14,670 nucleotides of DNA from CAZPLZ01 sp964587525 (lineage in GTDB: Bacteria > Oederibacteriota > CAKKQC01). The notes under the pieces are model-generated. The model was not told where the DNA came from. It saw only the letters and a program-made list of their open reading frames with translations, and did no database searches. Positions 1 through 7,120 of the stretch are shown in pieces. Made by a program: the position numbers and the translations under genes. Positions within the stretch are counted from its first letter, which is position 1; every line of letters begins with the position of its first letter. Location of the stretch: contig CAZPLZ010000080.1 in the NCBI GenBank assembly GCA_964587525.1, forward strand, positions 1 to 14,670, given 5' to 3'.

Positions 1-2
1 AA

Positions 3-635
3 AAGCCCGACGGGCTGCGCGGGCCGAGGCAGCGGACCGAATCTCCCGGAGCGGTCTCGGGACTGGCCCTGGCGCAAGCGGTCCGGAAGCCGGCGTATTG
101 GATCGGCGTCTCCTGCACGGTGTATTGGTCGATGACCATTACGGCCATCATGCTGGTAATGGTGGACCATTTCACCGACAAGCAGCTCAGCGCGACGCAA
201 GCAGCGGTGGGTTTTTCAGTTTTCGCGTTTGCCCTGGCTGGGTTCCAGATTCTGGGCGGGTTCCTGGCGGACTTTACGCCGCTTAACCGAATGCTTGCGG
301 TGTCGGTGGCCGGGCTGGGCGTGGCCACCGTGGCTCTGGGTCTCATGATAACCCCGGTGCACGGCTGGTCCGCGGTGGCCATGCTGGGCGCGGCCCAGGG
401 GATATTTGCCGCGGTAAACGCCACGATCTGGGTGCGGTACTTCGGCCGCCGCCACCTGGGCAAGATCCGGGGGACCATCAGCATGGCCATGGTGGGAGGC
501 TCGAGCTTGGGGCCCTTGTTGGCCGGGTGGGGGCGGGACCTGTTCGGGCGGTACGACCCGGTGTTTTTGGGCCTGGGCCTGCTCAGCGTGCCGTTGGCGG
601 TGGTGGCGCTGTGGGCGCGGAAACCCCGGCAGTGA
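3..635 (+). CDS. MFS transporter, C-terminal part (5' end outside window)
   Basis: A major facilitator superfamily permease. The frame is open from base 3 with no start, so the gene begins outside the window; about 210 residues remain. They begin with a charged cytoplasmic segment (KPDGLRGPRQ), which fits the central loop between the two six-helix halves. Hydrophobic segments follow that match helices 7-12, with typical MFS inter-helix loops (FLADFTPLNRM, RYFGRRHLGKIRG) and a glycine-rich stretch (MVGGSSLGPLLAG). The GTG at 120 is an internal codon, not the start. The substrate cannot be told from this half. The gene stops 28 bases before the likely start of the acetyltransferase, so the two may be co-transcribed. 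Its last 23 bases are almost the same as those of the grpB-like gene about 1.1 kb downstream. Confidence 0.9.
   Translation, partial: KPDGLRGPRQRTESPGAVSGLALAQAVRKPAYWIGVSCTVYWSMTITAIMLVMVDHFTDKQLSATQAAVGFSVFAFALAGFQILGGFLADFTPLNRMLAVSVAGLGVATVALGLMITPVHGWSAVAMLGAAQGIFAAVNATIWVRYFGRRHLGKIRGTISMAMVGGSSLGPLLAGWGRDLFGRYDPVFLGLGLLSVPLAVVALWARKPRQ
613..635 (+). repeat. Imperfect 23-base direct repeat, copy 1 (3' end of MFS gene)
   Basis: Begins GGGCGCGGAAACC and ends CAGTGA, encoding the last residues ARKPRQ and the stop. It matches 1754-1776 at 21 of 23 positions. The two copies flank exactly the acetyltransferase and grpB-like genes. Confidence 0.65.
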
Positions 636-663
636 GGTGCGGAATGAGACGGGGGGGGACGTG

Positions 664-1233
664 ATGATGATTGTATTTGAAACGCTCCGGCTGATTGTGC
701 GCGAGTTCGTAGAGGAGGACTGGTCGGCCTATCACACGTACTCCCTTGAACCGGCGGTCGCCAGAGCGTGGGCAGAGCCGGTGACCGAGGCCTCCGCCCG
801 GGAGAATATTCGTTGGTTCGTGGAACAGCAGCGCGATCCCAGCCGCAACTGCCACAACTTAGCGGTCGTAGAACGGGCCACCGGCACGCTGATCGGCGAC
901 ATCGACGTTTCCCACATGCGGGGGGAGTGCGAGGCTGAGGTTGGAGTCTTGCTTGCCGCGAGTCACCGCGGGAAGGGTTACGGGGCAGAGGTGTGTCGCG
1001 CGGCCGCTGAATGGGCATTGACCAGCCTTGGAATGCAGAAGGTTGTGGGGTATTGTGAGCCCGAGAACGCCACATCGCGGCGGATGCTGGAGCGTGCGGG
1101 ATTTGGGCTGGAGCGGATCCGGGAGCGAAGTGCGGACGATCCTGCGAGTGACAAGTGGCCGCGCGCGTGCGTCTATGTGATCAGTGGTGGCCACAGGAAG
1201 CCGATGATGAGGGTAGAGGGCGAAGGAAATTGA
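664..1233 (+). CDS. GNAT family N-acetyltransferase, RimJ/RimL-like
   Basis: A cytoplasmic acetyl-CoA-dependent N-acetyltransferase of 189 residues, the usual length for RimJ/RimL-type (Acetyltransf_3) members. The N-terminus (FETLRLIVREFVEEDW) is the classic first strand and helix. The acetyl-CoA pyrophosphate loop is visible as HRGKGYGAE, followed by the C-terminal signature PENATSRRMLERAGF. The open frame extends to a GTG at 637, but the purine-rich GGGGGGGA at 653-660 sits just before 664 and the family N-terminus begins there, so I place the start at ATG 664 (667 is also possible). The substrate, whether a ribosomal protein, an antibiotic or a small amine, cannot be read from the sequence. 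It lies between the MFS gene and the GrpB-family gene, with 6 bases to the latter. Confidence 0.88.
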   Translation: MMIVFETLRLIVREFVEEDWSAYHTYSLEPAVARAWAEPVTEASARENIRWFVEQQRDPSRNCHNLAVVERATGTLIGDIDVSHMRGECEAEVGVLLAASHRGKGYGAEVCRAAAEWALTSLGMQKVVGYCEPENATSRRMLERAGFGLERIRERSADDPASDKWPRACVYVISGGHRKPMMRVEGEGN

Positions 1234-1239
1234 TTTGAC

Positions 1240-1776
1240 ATGTTGGGCTTGCGGCGAGGGACGGTCAAGCTTGTATCTTACAAGCCCGCGTGGGCGGTGG
1301 CGTATCTGCGGGAGCGGAAGAGGCTTCGTGTGGCTCTTCATGGGATAGCCCAAGGGATTGAGCATATCGGGAGTACGGCTGTTCCTGGAATCTGTGCTAA
1401 GCCGCTCATCGACATGATGGTTGGACTCAACTCTCTACGCGATGTCGCCGAGTGCCGGGGGCCGTTGCAGGCACTAGGGTATGGCTATAGGGGCAGTGTG
1501 GTCGCGGGGGAACGTCTTTTTGTGAAGGGGCCTGACCACAAGAGGACCCATTATCTCCACATCATCCGAATCGGAAGTCGATATTGGTCGCTACACCTGA
1601 AGTTTCGGGACTATCTGCGGAAGCATGACGTCGTTGCGCAAGAGTACGCCACGTTGAAGCGCCGGCTGGCTGTCATCAATCCACGGAACCGACCAGCCTA
1701 CAACGCGGGTAAGGAACCGTTCATACGAAACGTGCTAAGAGCGGCCGCGGGAAGGGCGCGGAAACCGCGCCAGTGA
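1240..1776 (+). CDS. GrpB family protein (UPF0157)
   Basis: A 178-residue member of the GrpB/UPF0157 family, a nucleotidyltransferase-fold group sometimes found fused to dephospho-CoA kinase; its biochemical role is not settled. Diagnostic segments are EHIGSTAVPGICAKPLIDMM near residues 42-61, which carries the Gly-Ser and the acidic residue of the nucleotidyltransferase core, and the family motif SLHLKFRDYLRKH near residues 111-123. The start is ATG 1240, with AAGGAA near 1223-1228. Base composition is visibly less GC-rich than the MFS gene. Two oddities: bases 1575-1597 recur exactly at 5378-5400, and the 3' end (ARKPRQ, stop) matches the end of the MFS gene in 21 of 23 bases. A cytoplasmic enzyme is expected, since no signal peptide is visible. 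Confidence 0.88.
   Translation: MLGLRRGTVKLVSYKPAWAVAYLRERKRLRVALHGIAQGIEHIGSTAVPGICAKPLIDMMVGLNSLRDVAECRGPLQALGYGYRGSVVAGERLFVKGPDHKRTHYLHIIRIGSRYWSLHLKFRDYLRKHDVVAQEYATLKRRLAVINPRNRPAYNAGKEPFIRNVLRAAAGRARKPRQ
1575..1597 (+). repeat. 23-base direct repeat, copy 1 (inside grpB-like gene)
   Basis: Begins AAGTCGATATTGG and ends CTACACC. It encodes part of the conserved GrpB segment around RYWSLHL, so the sequence here looks native. All 23 bases recur at 5378-5400 in the same orientation. Confidence 0.85.
1754..1776 (+). repeat. Imperfect 23-base direct repeat, copy 2 (3' end of grpB-like gene)
   Basis: Encodes the same C-terminal ARKPRQ and stop as 613-635, with two base differences near the end. 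The tail is an addition after the conserved GrpB domain. Confidence 0.65.
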
Positions 1777-1826
1777 TCCGATGGTAGGCCCGGGAATGGA
1801 CCACATGAGCAGGGACGGGGAGGACG

Positions 1827-3698
1827 ATGGTGAGTCGCGTCGTGAGGGCTAAAAGGCGTAGTCGGTTACAGGGCCTGTTCTGGGCCCCGGTTGCACTTGC
1901 CCTGGAGTTCCTTGGTGCTGCGAGTGTCGATGTCGCGCGGGGCCGGAGAGTGTCACTGAGTGGCCGACAGTTGGTGCGTCACTTGATGGCGGTGTTTGCG
2001 ACCGGTGCCTTTCTCTATAGCTGCCTGTTTCTCTATGTCGGCAGACTGCTATCTGTGGTCTGTGCCCTGTTTGGAGAGGAGCGAACTAACCATATGTCTT
2101 ATGTGGAAGGGCCAATCGGTTTGGCGTTGATTGTGAATCTTATCTTCCTTGCCGTTGTGGCCATGGGCGCTTCGGTCATCTACAGCGCAATGAAGGAACT
2201 GTCATTTAAGCGGGGGTTGCATAGGGTGTTCGGCCAAGAACGCTGTCCGAAGTGTAAAAGGTGCCTGGGATGGTTTCGGGCTATCGGAGGTCGAGGAGCA
2301 TGCCTTCGGGGACTCAGTGAATGTCGTCATTGCGGGACGATTGTCAATCGAACGGGGGAAAAGGCCACGTCTCCGCGCGAAATCATTTTAGGAGCAGCCT
2401 GGATGCGTCTTGGCGTTGCGGCTATGTGCTCGATTCTCGCATTCAGCTCAGGTGTGGTCACGGGTTGCGGCTTCTGGTTGGGCGCGGGCTACCTGCGGCT
2501 CGAGATGGTGAGGCGGGCGATGGCAAAGGATGGCTACTCGCTGGCGCTACCGCCTGAGCGGTTAAAGGAACCTGAGCCCACAAATGCGGTGTACTGGCTC
2601 ACACGGGCGAAAAAGCTCGTCGACAAGAATCTAAGGAAGCAGTACGAATTTATACAATCGTTCCGTGATGCAGCGAAGCGAGGTGAGCTGACGGAGGAAC
2701 AATGTTCTCGCGGCCGGGAAATTGTGGAAACACACGCGCAAGCGTTGAACTTTCTGAAGCAGGCCGCGAAGCAGAAGAGCGTGGTTTGGCCTCTCAAGCG
2801 TCTTGAAGGAACTACCTTCTTTGAGGTCCCGAGGTTCGCAGGATACATTACGGTCGGGCGGTTGGCCGCGATTCAGGCTATCCTCGATGCGCGGGACGGC
2901 CGATCAGACGGTGCGCTCGCCGCGCTTGGCAGTGGACTCGCCGCGAGTCGGGCGATCGCCAAGAGCGAAGACATGATTTCGCTGATTGTCAGTACCGGAA
3001 TGTACCGCATCCTCCTTAGCGCTGCAGAAACGGTCCTGCCCGCTTTGCCTGCCTCTCAGGTGCAAGTTCTTTGGGCTGATCTGTTGGAACCTGAAAAATT
3101 GACGCAGCAATATGTGAGGTCCGCCGTGGTCGAGTCGATCCCCATGGTGGAATTGATGAAGTGGGAGTCCCTCGATCTGTGGTATGGGCCCGACGGTCCA
3201 AAGCCCTCGCTATGGACTCGGGCGGCTACTCTGCTGACGGCGCCTACGTACTTGTGGATGGTTTCGAGTGACCGAATTTCCCTGCATGCCCGTTTGAATC
3301 TCTTTCTCAAACCTTACTGGGAGGCGAAACCAAGGCTTGCCCGGGTCGAAACCAGGGCCAGGTGGCGCGCGCGGATATTCGGATCGAATTATCCACCTAC
3401 GTATTGGCAGTTTTATCAGAAAATCATGCAGGTTGCGGCTCGAATGCACTTGGCGCGTGCGGCGATTGCGGTCCAGCGATATCACGAGGAATCTGGACGT
3501 TGGCCGCAGCATTTGCGCGAATGTCGTCCATCGAAATCCGGTAAGTACATCGATGTTTTCACTGGGGATTGGCTCAAGATCACTCCCGCCGGGAAAGGCG
3601 TGAAGGTTTACAGCGTAGGTCCGGATGGGGTGGACGATGGTGGCGAGCCGTTCGACCGAAAGACGCAGAAGGGCGATCTGGTGTGGGGCCTGAGGTGA
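1827..3698 (+). CDS. Large membrane protein with zinc-ribbon loop and pseudopilin-like C-terminal tail, function unknown
   Basis: A 623-residue protein I cannot name. Visible parts: hydrophobic segments at about 52-82, 97-121 and 192-222, probably membrane-spanning; between the second and third a Cys-rich loop with C140-x2-C143 and C166-x2-C169, a likely zinc ribbon; then a helical soluble region of about 400 residues. The last 90 residues (AIAVQRYHEESGRWPQHL ... YSVGPDGVDDGG) resemble the 'YxxxxGxYPxxLxxL ... DPF ... YSVGPDG' tail of type II secretion pseudopilins, which is widespread at the C-termini of uncharacterised planctomycete and verrucomicrobial proteins. The start at ATG 1827 has GGGGAGGA at 1817-1824 only two bases away, so GTG 1830 is an alternative. 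GC content looks lower than in the carbohydrate genes downstream, like that of grpB. Confidence 0.8.
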   Translation: MVSRVVRAKRRSRLQGLFWAPVALALEFLGAASVDVARGRRVSLSGRQLVRHLMAVFATGAFLYSCLFLYVGRLLSVVCALFGEERTNHMSYVEGPIGLALIVNLIFLAVVAMGASVIYSAMKELSFKRGLHRVFGQERCPKCKRCLGWFRAIGGRGACLRGLSECRHCGTIVNRTGEKATSPREIILGAAWMRLGVAAMCSILAFSSGVVTGCGFWLGAGYLRLEMVRRAMAKDGYSLALPPERLKEPEPTNAVYWLTRAKKLVDKNLRKQYEFIQSFRDAAKRGELTEEQCSRGREIVETHAQALNFLKQAAKQKSVVWPLKRLEGTTFFEVPRFAGYITVGRLAAIQAILDARDGRSDGALAALGSGLAASRAIAKSEDMISLIVSTGMYRILLSAAETVLPALPASQVQVLWADLLEPEKLTQQYVRSAVVESIPMVELMKWESLDLWYGPDGPKPSLWTRAATLLTAPTYLWMVSSDRISLHARLNLFLKPYWEAKPRLARVETRARWRARIFGSNYPPTYWQFYQKIMQVAARMHLARAAIAVQRYHEESGRWPQHLRECRPSKSGKYIDVFTGDWLKITPAGKGVKVYSVGPDGVDDGGEPFDRKTQKGDLVWGLR

Positions 3699-3771
3699 TC
3701 ACGAAACCTTTCTCTCTTGACATGGATGATTCCCTTGCCTGCATGTGGTGGCTGTGCTGCAATCAGCCTGC

Positions 3772-5304
3772 ATGAGGCATCGAGGAATCCCGGCCCTGGT
3801 CTCTCTCGTGTTGCTCGGCGGTGGCTGTGCCGGCACTGGGAACAAGGCGGGCGGAGTCGGCGAGGGGCTGCCGAAGGGCATCTCCACCTGGACCTACGGG
3901 TACAGCGCCGGGATACCGAGGCAGGTGAAGAAATTCAACGCTACCGCGATGCCGCATCTGAGGTTCAGGTACTTCTTTCCGTATGCCGGTTCGGTCTCGT
4001 TCGTTTCCGCGCCGGATCTGAAGGAGGTGTTCCACGGCGGCCGGGAGCTGCCAGAGCCCTCAGTCTCCGGCGAGATGCCGAGGTTTGAAGCGCCTGGCAA
4101 CTGGAAGGACCAATACTTCACTCGAATGCGTGGCTACCTCAGTCCGCCGGAGACGGGCGAGTACACGTTTTGGATCGCGAGTGACGATGACAGCCAGCTC
4201 TACCTGAGCGAAGGCGGCGAGGAGCAAGGCAAACGCCGGATCGCCGTGGTGGAAGGCTGGACGGGCCGGGACGAGTGGGAGAAGTACGAGAGTCAGAAAT
4301 CAAAGCCGATTCGGCTTGAGGCGGGGAAGAGCTACTACGTGGAGGCGCTGCATAGCGAAGGCGGCGGGGCCGACCACCTCCTGGTGGCCTGGAAGGGCCC
4401 GGGGCTGGAGCGCCAGGTGATCGACGGCCGGTATCTCTCACCGGCTACCGCGCGGGGGAAGAGGGGTGGGATCCTGCGCGAGTGCTGGATGGCGAAGGAG
4501 ATCCCGGCAGAGGAGAAGCAGCGGTTCGTCACCGGCTACGGCAACAAGGCGGTCAAGACCTACGCCGAGAGTCTTCCGCGTGGCACGTTGTTGCTCCCCA
4601 TCGTTGACGGCCGGAACCCTGGCGGGGCGTTTGACAACTGGACCGACGAAAAGTACCGGGAGGTGGCGCAGAAGGTCGCCAGGGACGTGCTCAACGACCC
4701 CTATTCCGCCGGTGTCCACATCGACATCGAGCCCTTCCGGCCCAGCCACATCCCTTTCTACAAGCATCTGCGGGAGATGCTGAATGCTGAGGGTAAGCTC
4801 ACGTCCATGTTCGTGGGATTCGTGAACAACGAGGTGATGACCAGGGTGTTCGAAGCCTGCGATATCGTCGTGATTTCCGGGTACGATCTCGGCTGTGACA
4901 ACAGCTTTGACTGCTACCGCAACGGGATGAAGAACGCGCTCGCCCGGATACAACGCATCGCGGAGGAAACGGACGGGCACTACCTCGTGGGGATACCGGC
5001 GGCGGCCTCCTGGGGCGAATACGAATACACCGCGGGCGTGGGGTGCGAAAAGAAGGAGACGGGGGTGAAACAGGAAGAATACGTTCGAGCCGCCACGGAC
5101 CTGGTCTGCGCCTACATGAAAAAGCCCCAGTGCCTGGGGGTGTCACTGTGGGTGATGACCGATCCCGATACGGTTGAGGATCCGACAAAGGGGGACTGCA
5201 GCTCGGGGGGGTGGCGGAGCATTGACGGTTGCTGTAAGTTTCCGAACGTCATCCGGGGTACGGTGTGGAAGCACCTGGCCGGCTACTGTCCGGAGGGGAA
5301 CTGA
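3772..5304 (+). CDS. Probable lipoprotein: GH18-like barrel with inserted PA14 domain
   Basis: A 510-residue exported protein. A basic, hydrophobic leader ends in LLGGGC (Cys19), an imperfect lipobox suggesting a lipid-anchored envelope protein. Residues 36-76 (ISTWTYGYS ... FRYFFPYAGSV) look like the first strands of a TIM barrel. Residues about 80-225 are a PA14 domain (LSPPETGEYTFWIASDDDSQLYL, EAGKSYYVEALHSEGGGADHL), a carbohydrate-binding module often fused to glycosidases. The barrel then seems to resume: AGVHIDIEPF (D318, E320) sits where GH18 enzymes carry DxxDxDxE, ISGYD (368-372) recalls the GH18 'MTYD' strand, and LGVSLWVMTD the final strand. A glycosidase acting on a beta-linked glycan is inferred; the first two GH18 acidic positions are replaced. 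The frame opens at GTG 3745, but ATG 3772 starts the signal peptide directly. Many Cys residues near the C-terminus suggest disulfides. Confidence 0.78.
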   Translation: MRHRGIPALVSLVLLGGGCAGTGNKAGGVGEGLPKGISTWTYGYSAGIPRQVKKFNATAMPHLRFRYFFPYAGSVSFVSAPDLKEVFHGGRELPEPSVSGEMPRFEAPGNWKDQYFTRMRGYLSPPETGEYTFWIASDDDSQLYLSEGGEEQGKRRIAVVEGWTGRDEWEKYESQKSKPIRLEAGKSYYVEALHSEGGGADHLLVAWKGPGLERQVIDGRYLSPATARGKRGGILRECWMAKEIPAEEKQRFVTGYGNKAVKTYAESLPRGTLLLPIVDGRNPGGAFDNWTDEKYREVAQKVARDVLNDPYSAGVHIDIEPFRPSHIPFYKHLREMLNAEGKLTSMFVGFVNNEVMTRVFEACDIVVISGYDLGCDNSFDCYRNGMKNALARIQRIAEETDGHYLVGIPAAASWGEYEYTAGVGCEKKETGVKQEEYVRAATDLVCAYMKKPQCLGVSLWVMTDPDTVEDPTKGDCSSGGWRSIDGCCKFPNVIRGTVWKHLAGYCPEGN

Positions 5305-5377
5305 CCCGAGCCGGTTGGTCTCCTGCTTCACCCGCCAAGACCTGGGAGTTTACGAGCAGGCCAGGATAAGACCTCCT

Positions 5378-5400
5378 AAGTCGATATTGGTCGCTACACC
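5378..5400 (+). repeat. 23-base direct repeat, copy 2 (over the 3' end of the EB_dh gene)
   Basis: Identical in all 23 bases to 1575-1597. It covers the stop codon (5394-5396, minus strand) and the last codons of the EB_dh lipoprotein gene plus 16 bases beyond. It lies in the 89-base gap between two convergent genes, where I see only weak inverted repeats (CCTGCT 5322-5327 with AGCAGG 5355-5360) and no clear terminator. Confidence 0.85.
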
Positions 5401-6299
5401 CCCGAAGTGAAGATCAGGGTGATCATTCCTGATGAGCTGTGGTCTTCGTGCTCCTCGCTATCGAAGACCGCAATCCCCATTTGGTAAGTCCGGTTGGTAT
5501 CGAAAGTTGTGTCATCGAGGTGACCAGTGGAGAGCCGCCTCGCGAATTCCACGGTCCAATGTCCATGCTGCCAGTTTCCTTTAGCGCGGATATCGGCAGC
5601 GCTCCCCGATGGCTTGCCCACCACATACTTGGGTATCCGATCACCCTGGTGATTTTTGGGGGCAGGTTGGCTTTTCTGCGGTGACCCGCCCTCATCCTCG
5701 GGTCGCGCGATCCAGATTGTGTCCCCATGCCGGGCATCGAAGGATTCTGCCTTCCCTGCGGGCTTCGATTTGGTGTAGTGGTGGGTCTTGTCCATGGCAT
5801 ACCCCGCTGGGTTGGTGCGGGCGGCCTTCCAGTGCCACATATCCCAGACGGCCTCAATACCTGAGAGCATATCGGGGTCAAATACGCCCGTGTGCTCAAA
5901 TGCGAGGGCGAGAACATCCTCATGATCGCTCCCTTGTTGGTACACCTTCTTTTTAGCATTCCACACCCAAGTTTTGTGGGTGTCGTTGCGTGTGGAGTCG
6001 GTCCAGGAGACTAGGAAGTACAGATGCGTGGCTGTTCGTACGGCCTTGATGGTGACCGGGGCGGATTGGCCTTTTTGAATACCGGACACCTCTTCCACCA
6101 TGACTCGTGTGCTGGGTGCATGGCTCCACGCTTCATCGTTTCCGAACCCATCGATGTTTGGGGCTTTCGTGACCAGGACTGCTTCGACGTTGATGTCACC
6201 ATGTGTTGTCGATTTGTGTGCCGTAGAGGGTGCGCATCCAAGAATGATCATAGGGAGCAAGCGAGTTAGGATGCCGTAACACTGAGTTCGTGGTTTCAT
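5394..6299 (-). CDS. Lipoprotein with ethylbenzene-dehydrogenase-type (EB_dh) heme b domain
   Basis: A 301-residue exported protein. The leader ends in MIILGC (Cys22), a reasonable lipobox. Residues 40-300 match the EB_dh / cytochrome c-552-DMSO-reductase-like heme-binding fold: KAPNIDGFGNDEAW (46-58), an immunoglobulin-like opening common to this fold; VTIKAVRTATHLYFLVSWTD (82-101); HEDVLALAF; and the signature DMWHWKAARTNPAGY (153-167). In EbdC and relatives this fold holds a single b heme ligated by Met and Lys; M154 and K158 are candidates here, by inference. EbdC-type proteins are the gamma subunits of molybdenum enzymes, but no molybdopterin subunit is present, so this may be a stand-alone electron carrier. 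It is the last gene of the minus-strand run, 26 bases after the EEP gene, with an excellent ribosome binding site. It is richer in A/T than the dehydrogenase, and its stop codon lies in a 23-base sequence that also occurs inside grpB. Confidence 0.82.
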   Translation of the reverse strand: MKPRTQCYGILTRLLPMIILGCAPSTAHKSTTHGDINVEAVLVTKAPNIDGFGNDEAWSHAPSTRVMVEEVSGIQKGQSAPVTIKAVRTATHLYFLVSWTDSTRNDTHKTWVWNAKKKVYQQGSDHEDVLALAFEHTGVFDPDMLSGIEAVWDMWHWKAARTNPAGYAMDKTHHYTKSKPAGKAESFDARHGDTIWIARPEDEGGSPQKSQPAPKNHQGDRIPKYVVGKPSGSAADIRAKGNWQHGHWTVEFARRLSTGHLDDTTFDTNRTYQMGIAVFDSEEHEDHSSSGMITLIFTSGV

Positions 6300-6305
6300 G
6301 AAGTG

Positions 6306-6313
6306 CCTCCTTA
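6306..6313 (-). promoter_or_regulatory. Strong ribosome binding site of the EB_dh lipoprotein gene
   Basis: On the minus strand TAAGGAGG lies six bases before ATG 6299. It is the best Shine-Dalgarno match in the window and fixes the start. It sits between the EEP stop (6326) and this gene, so the last gene can be translated well even if it shares a transcript with the two upstream genes, which lack a comparable site. Confidence 0.8.
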
Positions 6314-6325
6314 CGCCCTTATCAG

Positions 6326-7081
6326 CTAAACCAGCCTGAACGTTACGAGCACGGGTTTGTGGTCCGAGGGCGGGACGCCCTGGTGGTAAAAGTCCGCCAC
6401 ATCCCCGGCCATGGGGGCGATTGGGCCGCAGTGCGTGACAAAGTCCAGGGAGACGGCAGGCTCAACGTGCGCCGGACCAGCGGGGAAGGTCGGCGGAGAT
6501 CCCCGGCCGAGGGTGGTGAAGGTCTCCCGGAATCCTCCCGCGGCGAGCGCACGCAGCGTATGGGGATGCTCGTTGAGGTCGCCCATGAACAGCGCCGGTT
6601 CCTCCGGCCGGGCCAGCTTTCCCAGGGCCGTGGCTGTCTGCCGGGCCTGGTGGAGGCGCGGGTTCGCACCGGTGTCCACCTCCGGCTTCGCGCCCTGCCA
6701 GGTAAAGTGCGCCGTGGCTGCAAGCAGCGTGCGTCCCGGGACCGGGATGAATTCCAGACGAACCCAGAAGAGCCGCCGCAGAGGCTCCAGGATGCCCACA
6801 TCCTCTGCGCCGTGTCCGGCCTCCCGGAACAGCGTCCGGTTCCACCAGATATTCCCCTCCATGAGCCAACCCTCGAAGGGGTCATCCACTCGCGCGTGTC
6901 CAGGCAAATTCTGGTCCACGAGTTCCCGGCTCCATGGGCGCAACTCCTGGGCGCAGAGGAGATCGGGGCGATGGGCGGCGAGGAACGCCGCCAGTGGTCC
7001 GCGGCGTATGTCCATCCGCGTATCCGCCCACAGGTTGTACGTACAGACCACAAATCTGGTGTCCGGGGAGCCGCCCATCAC
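6326..7081 (-). CDS. Endonuclease/exonuclease/phosphatase (EEP) family hydrolase
   Basis: A 251-residue metal-dependent phosphoesterase of the EEP (DNase I / exonuclease III / sphingomyelinase) superfamily, close to full length. The active-site series is complete: TYNLW (N16), AQE (E46, metal ligand), EGNIWWNR, HFTW (H125), GDLN (D168, N170), SLDFV (D213) and PSDHKPV (D240, H241). No signal peptide is visible, so a cytoplasmic location is likely. Members cleave DNA, RNA caps, phospholipids or inositol phosphates, and the sequence does not decide which. The start is GTG 7081 or ATG 7078; upstream GAAGATAGG is a poor ribosome site. It lies 39 bases after the dehydrogenase stop and 26 bases before the EB_dh gene, all on the minus strand, so co-transcription is likely although the function does not obviously fit a redox operon. 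Confidence 0.9.
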   Translation of the reverse strand: MMGGSPDTRFVVCTYNLWADTRMDIRRGPLAAFLAAHRPDLLCAQELRPWSRELVDQNLPGHARVDDPFEGWLMEGNIWWNRTLFREAGHGAEDVGILEPLRRLFWVRLEFIPVPGRTLLAATAHFTWQGAKPEVDTGANPRLHQARQTATALGKLARPEEPALFMGDLNEHPHTLRALAAGGFRETFTTLGRGSPPTFPAGPAHVEPAVSLDFVTHCGPIAPMAGDVADFYHQGVPPSDHKPVLVTFRLV

Positions 7082-7120
7082 GGCCTATCTTCGCAGATGC
7101 CGGCCGGGTTGTTCGTGCGG

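Noticed and set aside
859..1365. 168-codon open frame on the minus strand
   Set aside because: Antisense across the GNAT and grpB-like genes, Pro/His/Arg-rich and without motifs.
3717..3745. TTGACA at 3717-3722 as a -35 box for the PA14 lipoprotein gene
   Set aside because: At a 17-base spacing the next hexamer is TGCATG, a poor -10, and promoter consensus in PVC bacteria is uncertain.
5322..5360. Possible terminator between the convergent lipoprotein genes
   Set aside because: Only a 6-base stem with a 27-base loop and no T-run; too weak to call.
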